Positions 27,307 to 35,968 of a DNA stretch of 64,000 nucleotides are shown in pieces. A program made the translations under genes and the position numbers. Origin of the DNA: CAWHXG01 sp963833235. GTDB taxonomy: Bacteria > Pseudomonadota > Alphaproteobacteria > Rhodobacterales > Rhodobacteraceae. Position 1 is the first letter of the stretch; every line of letters starts with the position of its first letter. The notes under the pieces are model-generated. The model worked only from the letters and a program-made list of their open reading frames with translations. It was not told the origin of the DNA and ran no database searches. The stretch is taken from contig CAWHXG010000003.1 of the NCBI GenBank assembly GCA_963833235.1, positions 1 to 64,000 of the forward strand, given 5' to 3'.

Positions 27307-28692
27307 GTGACGTCCACGAACGATCGGGACACCGGGAAACCGGGCGGCAGCAAGTTGCACCTGCGGCGGCTCGCCCGCGTCCGCCTCGCCATATTCCATA
27401 CGCCGCCCTCTAAGCTGCTGCTGATCGGATACCTCAGCTACATCCTGGTGGGATGGGTCCTGCTCTGCCTGCCCGTGGCGCAGCAGGTTCCGGCGAGCGC
27501 GCTCGATGTGCTCTTCATCGCCACATCCGCCGTCTCCACCACCGGGCTCGTCACCGTCGATCCCGGCGGCACCTTTACCGGCTTCGGCGAGGGCGTCATC
27601 CTTGCCCTGATCCAGATGGGCGGCCTTGGCTACATGACGATCGGGTCCTTCGCGACCCTGTCGCTCTCGCAGCGCCTGACGGGCGTGCGGGCCCGTGCCA
27701 CGCGCATGGCGTTCAACCTGCCGGAGCGGATAAAGCCCGCGCAGTTCGTCAGGTCGGTCGTGATCTTCACCTTCGTCGCCGAGCTGGCAGGCGCGGCGGC
27801 GCTTTATTTCTTCTTCGCTGCCGCGGGCGAGGAGAATCCGCTCTGGCTGGCCGTCTTCCACTCCGTCTCGGCATTCTGCACGGCGGGGTTCAGCCTTTTT
27901 CCCACGTCGCTGGAAGCCTATTCCACCAATGTCGGCGTTGTCCTGGTGATCTCGACGCTGTCGATCCTGGGTTCCATGGGCTTTCTCATCGTCGTCGACG
28001 CCTGGCTCACGATGACCGGGCGGGCGCATTGGCTAGGCTTCACCTCGAAGGTGATCCTGCGGCTCACGCTGACCTTCATCGTCGTGGGCTCCGTGCTTCT
28101 GTTCGTGGTGGAGCCGAGCATCGCCGGCCTGCCGCCCGGCGAACGCCTGCTGGGGGCGTTCTTCCAGACGGTAACGGCCACCACGACGGTGGGGTTCAAC
28201 ACGATCCCCATCGGCACGATGTCCTACGCCGCGCTGATGATATTCTTTTTCCTGATGATGATCGGCGCGTCGCCGGCGGGCACCGGCGGCGGGCTCAAGA
28301 CCACCTCCTTCGCGGCGTTGGTAGGGCTGGTGCGCTCGACCCTCAAGGGCCGCGACGAGGTCCGGTACCACAAGCGCACCGTCAGCCAGGACCGTCTCCA
28401 ATCGGCATCGGCAGCTTTTGCCTTCTACTTCGCGATGCTGGGCATCGCCTGTTTCCTGCTGTTCCTCACCGAACCGGGCGCAGCCTTCGACGTGGTGCTG
28501 TTCGAGGCGATGTCTGCCATGGGCACGGTCGGCCTTTCGATGGGCATAACCGGCGATCTCTCCTCGTTGGGCAAGCTCGTGGTGATCGTGCTGATGACGG
28601 CGGGCCGGGTGGGCATCCTGACCTTCGGGATCGCGCTGGCGGCCCATGACGAAAGCCGCGAGGAAGAGGCCGACAATCAGCTCGTTCTCTAG
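27307..28692 (+). CDS. TrkH/KtrB-type potassium uptake transporter
   Basis: 461 aa, integral inner-membrane protein. The four pore loops of the SKT superfamily are visible in order: TSAVSTTGLV, SAFCTAGFSLF, TATTTVGFN and SAMGTVGLSMG, each with the selectivity-filter Gly. GASPAGTGGGLKTTS is the intramembrane loop gate region. Length and the KHLRRLARVRL-like basic N-terminus fit KtrB rather than the longer E. coli TrkH. It would need a TrkA/KtrA-type regulatory subunit, which is not in the window. Start is GTG at 27307 with GGGAGG upstream. Its stop overlaps the convergent oxidoreductase stop by three bases. Confidence 0.92.
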   Translation: MTSTNDRDTGKPGGSKLHLRRLARVRLAIFHTPPSKLLLIGYLSYILVGWVLLCLPVAQQVPASALDVLFIATSAVSTTGLVTVDPGGTFTGFGEGVILALIQMGGLGYMTIGSFATLSLSQRLTGVRARATRMAFNLPERIKPAQFVRSVVIFTFVAELAGAAALYFFFAAAGEENPLWLAVFHSVSAFCTAGFSLFPTSLEAYSTNVGVVLVISTLSILGSMGFLIVVDAWLTMTGRAHWLGFTSKVILRLTLTFIVVGSVLLFVVEPSIAGLPPGERLLGAFFQTVTATTTVGFNTIPIGTMSYAALMIFFFLMMIGASPAGTGGGLKTTSFAALVGLVRSTLKGRDEVRYHKRTVSQDRLQSASAAFAFYFAMLGIACFLLFLTEPGAAFDVVLFEAMSAMGTVGLSMGITGDLSSLGKLVVIVLMTAGRVGILTFGIALAAHDESREEEADNQLVL

Positions 28693-29675
28693 CCCTTCGC
28701 CGGGTCCGGTCCGGCTGCGGCGAAGGCAACATCCATCATCGCCTGGGTGCCGCGGGTAAATTCCAGCGGGCAGGCATAAGGCGCCCCCGTCAGCGCCGAG
28801 CGGTTAAAGGCCGCCACCTGCAGCTCGTACTGGCGCGCGGCCGGGAACGTCTCGACCAGCATGCCACGGCCGGTGCGGTGGCACTCGATGCGGGCCTCGC
28901 CGAAGACCTGCGCGTTGAACGGCGCCGTCAGGCGGATCATGCCGCTGCGGCCATGAAAGGTCACCTCCTGCCGGCGGAAGACCCTCATGGAGACGAAGCC
29001 GCGATAGTCGAACCCGGGAAAACGGGCGCGCAGATCGGCGGAGACATCAACGCCGTTCTCCCACCGCAGCTCGGCTTCCACCGTTTCCGGTTCCGCCCCG
29101 GTGGCGAACCGCACGCCCCCCATCACGTAGACGCCGATATCCCGCAGCGCGCCGCCCGCCGTATCGGCGCGATTGCGGATATTCTGTGTATCCTCGCCGT
29201 TGTCGAAGCTGAAGGCCGCATCCACCCGCTCCAGCACCCCGATCTCGCCTTCGGCCAGAAGCTCACGGACCCGGATCCATTGGGGGTGGTGGACGATCAT
29301 GAAGGCTTCTGCCGCCAGTTTCCCCGAGGCATCCCGGGCCGCGATCATCGCGTCGATCTCGGCGGCGTTCATTGCAGCCGGCTTCTCTGTCAGCACGTGC
29401 TTGCCGGCCTCCAGGGCCTTCAGCGTCCAGTCCATGTGAAGGTGGTTGGGCAGGGGTATATAGACCGCGTCGACCTGCGCATCCCGCAGCACGGCATCGT
29501 ATCCCTCATGGACCCGCAGCCCCGGCGCAAGTTCCCGGAAGGGGCCGGAATTCTCGGGCGTGCCGGTGCCGAGGGCCGCAAGGGTGCCGCCCGGGGCCAC
29601 GTGCAGCGCCGGCGCCATCTGCTCACGGGCGAACTTCGCGGCCCCGAGGATGCCCCATCTGATTTGGTCGGTCAT
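28689..29675 (-). CDS. Gfo/Idh/MocA family oxidoreductase
   Basis: 328 aa. N-terminal Rossmann fold begins IRWGILGAAKFAREQMAP, and VDAVYIPLPNHLHMDW plus AGKHVLTEKPAAMNAAE is the family hallmark with the EKP catalytic Lys. The C-terminal alpha/beta domain contains GGALRDIGVYVMGGVRF. NAD(P)-dependent; substrates in the family are sugars, inositols or dihydrodiols. LTEKPxA with FDNGEDTQNIRNR resembles dihydrodiol dehydrogenase-like members. The ATG at 29675 gives MTDQIRWG; an upstream ATG adds 24 unrelated residues. It is the last core gene before the mobile region. Confidence 0.93.
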   Translation of the reverse strand: MTDQIRWGILGAAKFAREQMAPALHVAPGGTLAALGTGTPENSGPFRELAPGLRVHEGYDAVLRDAQVDAVYIPLPNHLHMDWTLKALEAGKHVLTEKPAAMNAAEIDAMIAARDASGKLAAEAFMIVHHPQWIRVRELLAEGEIGVLERVDAAFSFDNGEDTQNIRNRADTAGGALRDIGVYVMGGVRFATGAEPETVEAELRWENGVDVSADLRARFPGFDYRGFVSMRVFRRQEVTFHGRSGMIRLTAPFNAQVFGEARIECHRTGRGMLVETFPAARQYELQVAAFNRSALTGAPYACPLEFTRGTQAMMDVAFAAAGPDPAKG

Positions 29676-29752
29676 GGTCTCGCTCCCTCGCTGCGCCGCG
29701 ACGCTATCAGCCGCGTCCAGGCAAGGCGACAGATGCAGCGCGCTCATCGGTC

Positions 29753-29998
29753 GTGGTGATGATGGTCGTTGCCTTCGCCAGGCTCTTCGGTTGGGTCGTC
29801 ACCGTCGACGACCTGGTGGGCACCTATTCCGAAAGGACTGCTTTCGGTATCGGGCAGTCCGTGGGTGATCCTGCGCGTCATCGCCGCCGTGCTGCTCGTC
29901 ATGGGCATGTTCATGGACGCCATCACGATCATGTTCATCTCGCTGCCGATCTTCCTGCCGGTCGTCCGCGAGCTCGGCTGGGACCCGATATGGTTTAC
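29753..29998 (+). pseudogene. Remnant of a TRAP transporter large permease (DctM)
   Basis: Two pieces in different frames match the C-terminal third of DctM-type permeases. The first is VVAFARLFGWVVT (29765-29805) and the second is WVILRVIAAVLLVMGMFMDA followed by ITIMFISLPIFLPVVRELGW (29865-29995). Both the start and the true C-terminus are missing, and the frames disagree by an indel near 29850. The fragment is adjacent to a decayed Tn3 element and was probably brought here or truncated by it. Confidence 0.7.
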
Positions 29999-30223
29999 CT
30001 GCGAACGCGCCCGAGACCGAGGCGGGCTTCGTGCTCGACAAGCGCCTGTCGTCCATCGCCAAGCGCCACGAGGCGGAGTTCGGATCGGAGGCCTAAAGGA
30101 CTTCGCCGCCTTCCGCAAGCGGGGCGACATGAAGGTCATGGAGGCGCTGCACGGCTACGTGGTGAGCCTGTTGACCGTTCCGGACGTCGAGAACTTCTTT
30201 GGGCGGGTCGGAGGCCCGACCTC
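29999..30223 (+). other. Unassigned coding scraps next to the Tn3 remnant
   Basis: Directly after the DctM fragment a short frame reads NAPETEAGFVLDKRLSSIAK and ends at a stop at 30090, like the tail of an unrelated gene. Another, LKDFAAFRKRGDMKVMEALH, leads into the Tn3 breakpoint near 30215. I do not recognise either. They look like gene ends joined by recombination. Confidence 0.35.
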
Positions 30224-31578
30224 TCAGAGACTTCTGTCCCCGGCGGGGTGGTTTCTCATATGCCGCTGCCATTTCGATGAGCCCTGCGGAAAATGCGTTG
30301 GTTGGCCATGAGCCCGGTTAGACCGGATCAGTTCAGCCACCTCCAGAAGGGGTTTGGCCACGTCCGCCCCGTCGATTTCGAGGAGGCGCAGCATCCGGAG
30401 GACGTATCGACGAAACCTCTTGTACCCTTGGACGACATGGGAAATCGGATCCGACGACAGCGTGTCCGTCAATCGGGCTGCCACGGCGACGAGAGCGTGC
30501 AAGTCCGCCCATCCCGGGCTGGACGATACTGCATCGTCCCGGGACGCATGGTCCCTCTTCGCTTCGAGCAGGGCTGTTCCCATGTCGCGGAACGACCGCA
30601 AGGTCTCCTGGACCGCCGGTTGCGCCCCGTCCATGCGTGCGTCGCATAGCCGGGCAGCTTCCCGCCATGTCTTGCCGACGATCCGGTCGTGTGTCTCGAC
30701 AACGGCATCCGCGATCGCGCTTCGCCATTCCGACACGCAAACGGCAAGGATTGCGTGGCGGCGGTCGTCCGGCAGTTCGCGAAGCCCATCCGCGAAGCAT
30801 CGTTCGCCCTGGCGCCGAAGCCGGGTGATGCGATCATCGGGGACGCCGTGGAACTCGTCTGGCGAGAGCATAATATGATGGAGTTGGGCGAGACGATCGA
30901 GCATCCGACGTGCGCCGGCGGAACTGCTGCCGACCTCGAACTTGCGCAGCCAGACGAACCGGGTCAGTCGATCCTCGACCATCTCTGACAGCAGATCATC
31001 GAGGCCCGCGCGTTCGTCATGGTTCAGGCGGTTCGCGATCCTCGTCTCGATCCGCCGCTCTGCAGCGACAAGCGTGTCGGCGCAGAGCCGTTCGATGGTG
31101 GATATGGCGGGCAAGATGGTAAAGTTCTCCGGTACTCCTCGACAAAGCGGCGGGCGATGTCTTTATCGGAGACGGCGTGCTCGACTTGGCCGTCGAGCCA
31201 GAACTCCAGGTCGCGGGCGCCGCGACCCGAAAAGGTCTTGTCGCCGTTGAGCTGACGCAGGCTGGCCATGTGCTCGTGCCGCGTTTCTTACCGGGCGGCA
31301 TAGGCGTCGATGTCGGCGTCCTTCAGACCAAGTTGCGCGGCGGGGCACGTGGTGATGTCCGCTGGAATGAGCTCGCCCGGCAGCAGAGCGCGCCCGGGAT
31401 AGTGCAGCGCGCAGAGCTGCATGGAAAATCCGAGCCGGTTTTGGGGACGGCGGCGCAGACGAGTGTGTTCGAAGTTCTCGTCGGCCAGCGTGTAGTGCTT
31501 CAGCAGCCGCGGTTCGTCCGTGGGAAGGCCGAACAGGACCACCCTTTGCTTCGGCGTCAGGATGGTCCGGTGGGCCAT
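30224..31578 (-). pseudogene. tnpA: Tn3-family transposase TnpA, truncated and interrupted
   Basis: The N-terminus MAHRTILTPKQRVVLFGLP and LADENFEHTRLRRRPQNR belong to the DUF4158 region of Tn3 transposases. The frame continues to an in-frame TAA in YAAR-stop-ETRHEH near 31290, then MASLRQLNGDKTFSGRGARD, then a single-base shift near 31120, then ILPAISTIERLCADTLVAAE through FRRYVLRMLRLLEIDG. The match ends at HMRNHPAGDRSL where a TGG appears as TGA, and sequence is foreign past about 30215. About 450 of roughly 1000 residues remain and the DDE catalytic domain is lost. Not functional. Confidence 0.9.
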
Positions 31579-31689
31579 GGCTCTTTAGCTTTCGATACTC
31601 CTGTTGCGTATCTTCGATATCGATATGGGTTAATGAAAAGTACCAATGGCTGAAGGAGCTGGTCCTCGACGATTGTCTCATACGATCGT
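31579..31689. other. Probable res (resolution) site between tnpA and tnpR
   Basis: The AT-richer gap between the divergent transposase and resolvase genes is where Tn3-family elements carry res. It contains the 10-bp palindrome TCGATATCGA at 31614-31623, with related TTCGATAC and GCGTATC just before it, and TCATACGATCGTTTGCGATA next to the resolvase start. These could be paired resolvase half-sites. Position supports the call; site boundaries are inferred. Confidence 0.5.
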
Positions 31690-31698
31690 TTGCGATAC

Positions 31699-32310
31699 AT
31701 GCTGATCGGCTACGCGCGGGTCTCGAAGGCCGATGGCAGCCAGTCGCTCGACCTGCAGCGGGACGCCCTGATTGCCGCGGGTGTCAGCGAGGATCAGATC
31801 TACTCGGACAGCGCCTCCGGCAAGACAGACGAGCGGCCCGGCCTCCAAGCATGTCTGAAGGCCCTCCGGGACGCCGACGTGCTGGTGATCTGGAAGCTCG
31901 ACCGCATGGGGCGGAGCCTGCACCACTTGGTGAAGACGGTCGCCGGCCTGTCCGAGCGCGGCGTCGGTCTGAAGGTGCTGACTGGCCAAGGGTCCCAGGT
32001 CGACACGACCACGGCCCACGGACGGCTGTCTTTCGGCATCTTCGCATCCCTTGCCGAGTTCGAGAGCGAGCTTATCAGGGAACGGACTATGGCCGGGCTT
32101 GCCGCCGCGCGCGCCCGGGGGCGGAAGGGTGGACGCAAGTTCGCGCTGATCAAGGCTCAGGTGCGCATGGCGCAGGCCGCAATGGCGAACCGTGACACCT
32201 CCGTCTCCGAGCTGTGCAGAGAGCTGAAAATCAGGCCCGTAACGCTCTACCGGTATGTCGATTCGAAGGGGGAGTTGCGCGAGCACGGGAAACGGTTGCT
32301 CGGCGCTTAG
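31699..32310 (+). CDS. tnpR: Serine recombinase / Tn3-type resolvase
   Basis: 203 aa. The resolvase catalytic domain starts MLIGYARVSKADGSQSLDLQ, where the Ser nucleophile lies in RVSKADGS. QIYSDSASGKTDERPGLQ and VLVIWKLDRMGRSLHHLV follow, then the long helix FASLAEFESELIRERTMAGL and a C-terminal helix-turn-helix (SVSELCRELKIRPVTLYRYV). Complete and apparently functional. I place the start at ATG 31699 rather than a TTG three codons earlier; no Shine-Dalgarno is visible for either. It is divergent from the dead Tn3 transposase and may now act only on its own res site, or as an invertase-like enzyme. Confidence 0.92.
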   Translation: MLIGYARVSKADGSQSLDLQRDALIAAGVSEDQIYSDSASGKTDERPGLQACLKALRDADVLVIWKLDRMGRSLHHLVKTVAGLSERGVGLKVLTGQGSQVDTTTAHGRLSFGIFASLAEFESELIRERTMAGLAAARARGRKGGRKFALIKAQVRMAQAAMANRDTSVSELCRELKIRPVTLYRYVDSKGELREHGKRLLGA

Positions 32311-32437
32311 CGTAGGATTTTAACACTCTGTTGCAAACGACCCCAGACAGCGGCCGCGCGGAACGGCCGGTCTCGGAGCGTCCGGCGATTCGGTCTGCGA
32401 GCGGAGTTCGGCTGGCACCCGGCGCTCGGGGGATCCG

Positions 32438-33761
32438 TCAGGTCTCGGTGAAGGCCTGATCCGCGATCACCCGGGCGGGTTGCAGCAGATACGACAGGAT
32501 CGTCCGGCGGCTCAGCCGGATGTCCGCCGTCACGGTCAGCCCCGGGGAGATGCCGGAGCCGCCCGTCACGTCGGCGTTCGGCATGGCGAGGCGGAGGTTG
32601 AACACGGGCTCGCCCGTCTCGTTCAGCTGGCTCGTCGGGGAGACCTTGGTGACCACGGCGGCGATTTTGCCGAACCGGGTGAAGTCGAACGTCAGGATCT
32701 TGACGTGCGCGTCGTGCCCGGGCGCGATCTCGCCGATGCGGTCGGCCGGAACCTCGACCTCGGCATAGAGCCGCGCGCCGGAGGGCACGATCTCCATGAT
32801 GGTCTCGCCCGCCCCGACGATCTCGCCGGGCCCGCGGACGGCGATCCGGCCGACCGTGCCGGGGGCGGACGCACGCATCACCGCGTCCTCGATCCGCGCC
32901 TCGAGCCGGCCGAGGGTCTGGGCGACCTGCAGTCGCTGCTCTTTCTGCTCGGTCAAGCGCAGGACGGCCTCGCGCCGGTAGGACGAGACGAGCTCGGCCT
33001 CGCGTCGCCGCGATTGCTCGATCGAGGCGGCCTGAACCTGGCGCTCGCCGTCGATCTCCGCGATCCCGCGTTCCAGCTGGAGGAGCTCCCGGTCGAGCGC
33101 CTCGAGCTGCTGCTTCCCGAACACGTCCGGATTCCGGGCGGCCGCATAGCGATCCGCCCGGGCCCGCATGATCGCCAGCTCGCGCACCAGCGTCTCGCGA
33201 CGGGCGGCCAGCGCCGCACGGCGCGCGACGAGGACCTTGCGCTCCGCGCGGATGGCGTCGATCTGGGCCGACCGATAAAGGATCTCCTGTCCCGTCGCGA
33301 CATCGAGCGACGCGATCAGCGCGTCATCCGGCGTCGCCGCCGCGAGGTCCAGATCGAGCAGCGCGCCGTGGCGGAGGATCTCGTCGTCGATCAACGCCAG
33401 TCGCGCCTGCGCCTTCGCGCGCTCGGCCGCGAGATCTCCGGTGGCGAATTCGGATCAGGACGTCGCCCGCCTCGACGACGGCGCCCTCGTCGACCTCGAC
33501 GGCGGCGATCCGCCCGCCCTCAGAATGCTCGATGCGCATCGCCACTCCTTCGGGCCGGATCATCCCGCTGGCCGACACGACCTCGTAGACAGGCGTGATC
33601 GCGGCCCAGGCGACGAACCCGACGAAGCCCAGGCACAGAATCCATATCATGGCTCGCGCATGGCGTCCGTCGCGCTCCTCCCCGACCATCGTGCCGAGGG
33701 AAAGGGAGTTCTCGTCGCGCGTCCGGACGGCATCGGGTCGCTTCTGCGAACGGTCGGTCAT
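32438..33761 (-). CDS. Type I secretion membrane fusion protein, HlyD family, one apparent frameshift
   Basis: Periplasmic adaptor of the RTX exporter, about 441 codons. One N-terminal membrane segment (IWILCLGFVGFVAWAAI, residues ~38-55), then the first lipoyl half-motif SGMIRPEGVAMRIEHSEGG. A long coiled coil follows (residues ~120-290) and then the second lipoyl half and beta-barrel (SAPGTVGRIAVRGPGEIVGA, then ILTFDFTRFGKIAAVVTKVS). The frame changes near 33440: one extra base separates DVLIR from FATGDLAAERAKA. Start overlaps the upstream ABC gene stop (ATGA). No outer-membrane TolC-like gene is present in the window. Confidence 0.9.
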
Positions 33762-35968
33762 CGGGGCTCTCCCTGTGTATCTAGGATCGGCATCTCCGAC
33801 GGGGGCCCGAAATACACCGCGCGCCCTCCATCGAGCAGAAGGGCGTAATCGCAGTCACGGATCGTGCTCGGCCGGTGCGTGACCGTCAGGCAGATGGCGC
33901 CCGTTGCCGACCGCCGGCGCAACGTCTCGAGCAGGCGCGCGTCGTCGGCGGGCGACAGGCGTGCGCCGGGCTCGTCCAGGAGCAGGATCGGGGTTTCACG
34001 CAGCAGCAGCCGCGCGATCGCGAGCTTGGTCCGCATCGCCGCCGTGATCCCGGCGCCGGCGCTCCGATCCAGCCGCGTCTCGAACCCGGCCGGCAGCGCC
34101 TCGATCGCCGAGAGCAGGCCGAGTTCGTCGCAGACCTCGCGCATGTCGGCGACGGTGACCTCCGGCGATCCCAGGCGCAGGTTCTGCGCGACGGTGCCAT
34201 AGAGGATGAAGGGGTCGTTGCCGAGGTGACCGATCATGTTGACCCTGCGGTCGGGGCTCAACTGCGCGAGGTTCAGGGTCGCGACGCTGATCCGGCCGGC
34301 GCGCAGCGCATGATCGCCGACGATCGCGCGCAGGAGGGTGGACTTGCCGGCGCCAGACGGACCCACCACCGCGACGAGGCTGCCGACCGGGATGCGGACG
34401 TTGACCCCCCGCAGCGCCGGAGCGGCGGCGGACGGATAGGTGAAGACGGCCTCTTTCAGGGACAACGGGCCCACGTCGCGGTCCATCGCGGTCTGCGCCG
34501 CCGACGCGTGCTGCCGGGTCTGCGACCGGTCCGGAATGCGGAAGAGGGCGTCGAGCTGGGCGAAGAGGCCCAGCACCTCGGGCACGCGCACCGCGACCAT
34601 CAGTGCTTGCTGCACCGGGGCCATGAGCCGCATGGACAGGATCGTGCACACGATCAGCGTCCCTCCGGAGGCGGCGCCGGCCATGATCTGCAAGGCGCCG
34701 ATCACGATCACGCCCGCGCTCGTCAGCGGCACGAGGACCGCGATCGCCGCCCCGAAGCGCCGCAGGGCCATGTCGGCGGCCAGACGCGCCTCGGCCACCC
34801 GGCGCAGGTGCGGCCGCAGGCGCTCGGCCATGGCGTTGCCGAGGCCGCGGCGCACGATCTGTTCGCGGCGGTCCATAGTGTCGGAAAGCAGCCGCGAATA
34901 GGTCGTGCTCCGCGCCGCCAGGGTCGACTGCGCGGCCTGGATCGCCGGCACGGCGATCGCCCCGATGGTCGCGCAGACGGCGATGCCGGCGACGACGACG
35001 ACCGCGCTCGGCCATGAGACCACCGCCAGCGTGAGCAGGAGCAGCAGAACCAGCGGCACTTCGAGGAAGACCGATACGACGGGCCCGCCGAAGAAATCGC
35101 GCACCGTCTCGAATTGCCGCAGCCGGCCCATCTGGTCGCCTACCGTGGAGCCGACGACCATCTCGATCGGCAGCTTCATCAGCTTGGCGTAGACATCGGT
35201 GCTGAGGAGGTGTTCGAGGCGTCCGGACAGGTGACCGACGATCCTTGCGCGGAGCCTTCGTATCTTCAGGTCGAACACGAGAAGGGCGAGAATGCCCATA
35301 CCTATGAACGCGAGCGTGTCCAGCGCCTCGGCACCGAGGACGGTTGTGAAGATCAGCCCGATGGAGAGCGACGCAGCCACGATGTTGACGCCGGAGACCA
35401 GGCTGAGGAACAGGATCAGGCCCAGCTCCGGGCGGAACCGCGTCAGCATCGCGCCGAGGATCCGCGGCCTCTGCCGCGCATCCGAGGCCTCCTCTCGCTC
35501 GACGAGGATGCAATCGTGGAGGCGGCGGGACCAGGCCCGCCGGCGTTCCCCGGATTCGACGTCGACTATCGAGGGCCGCCGGCCGGAGCCGGGAACCCCG
35601 ATCCTGCCGCGCGCGCCGAAGACGAGGAGCGCGCCGCCTGCCTCGGCCAGGGACTTGCCGGCCACACGGGATCGCCGGGTGGCGTAGCCTAGGTTATGCA
35701 GCGTCTCGCGGATCTCGGCGGCACCGAAGCGCTCCGGATAGTGCGGGACGGCGGCGTCGAACGCCCGTTGATCGACGGGCCAGTCGAGGTCGCGCAGGAT
35801 CCGGATGAGCGCGTACGGCCCGGGCCCGTCCACAGGACGCCCGCCGAAAGTGCCCGTGAGGAGCCCGTCGAGAAGGCGATCGTAGGCGTAGTCGCGGACC
35901 GAGGCTTCATCCAGCTTCCGGACCGAAACCGGAGCGTCGCCGACCATGGATGTGGCGAGGGCCCTCAT
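33758..35968 (-). CDS. Type I secretion ABC transporter with C39-like N-domain and degenerate signature motif
   Basis: 736 aa. Residues 1-150 occupy the place of a C39 peptidase-like domain but lack the catalytic Cys, so at most a substrate-docking domain. Six membrane helices lie at about 175-470. In the nucleotide-binding domain, Walker A is normal (GPSGAGKST, K542), Walker B is ILLLDEP and the H-loop is LTVTHRP. The signature LSGGQ is replaced by ITAAM (residues 641-645). The Q-loop reads HLGNDPF. Overlaps the second ABC gene and hlyD by 4 bp at each end. It probably forms a heterodimer with the next protein, exporting the RTX protein encoded upstream (inference from position). Confidence 0.92.
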   Translation of the reverse strand: MRALATSMVGDAPVSVRKLDEASVRDYAYDRLLDGLLTGTFGGRPVDGPGPYALIRILRDLDWPVDQRAFDAAVPHYPERFGAAEIRETLHNLGYATRRSRVAGKSLAEAGGALLVFGARGRIGVPGSGRRPSIVDVESGERRRAWSRRLHDCILVEREEASDARQRPRILGAMLTRFRPELGLILFLSLVSGVNIVAASLSIGLIFTTVLGAEALDTLAFIGMGILALLVFDLKIRRLRARIVGHLSGRLEHLLSTDVYAKLMKLPIEMVVGSTVGDQMGRLRQFETVRDFFGGPVVSVFLEVPLVLLLLLTLAVVSWPSAVVVVAGIAVCATIGAIAVPAIQAAQSTLAARSTTYSRLLSDTMDRREQIVRRGLGNAMAERLRPHLRRVAEARLAADMALRRFGAAIAVLVPLTSAGVIVIGALQIMAGAASGGTLIVCTILSMRLMAPVQQALMVAVRVPEVLGLFAQLDALFRIPDRSQTRQHASAAQTAMDRDVGPLSLKEAVFTYPSAAAPALRGVNVRIPVGSLVAVVGPSGAGKSTLLRAIVGDHALRAGRISVATLNLAQLSPDRRVNMIGHLGNDPFILYGTVAQNLRLGSPEVTVADMREVCDELGLLSAIEALPAGFETRLDRSAGAGITAAMRTKLAIARLLLRETPILLLDEPGARLSPADDARLLETLRRRSATGAICLTVTHRPSTIRDCDYALLLDGGRAVYFGPPSEMPILDTQGEPR

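Noticed and set aside
31690..31698. TTG start for the resolvase
   Set aside because: Family N-termini begin at MLIGYARVS, which is the ATG at 31699; the TTG start adds three residues without support.
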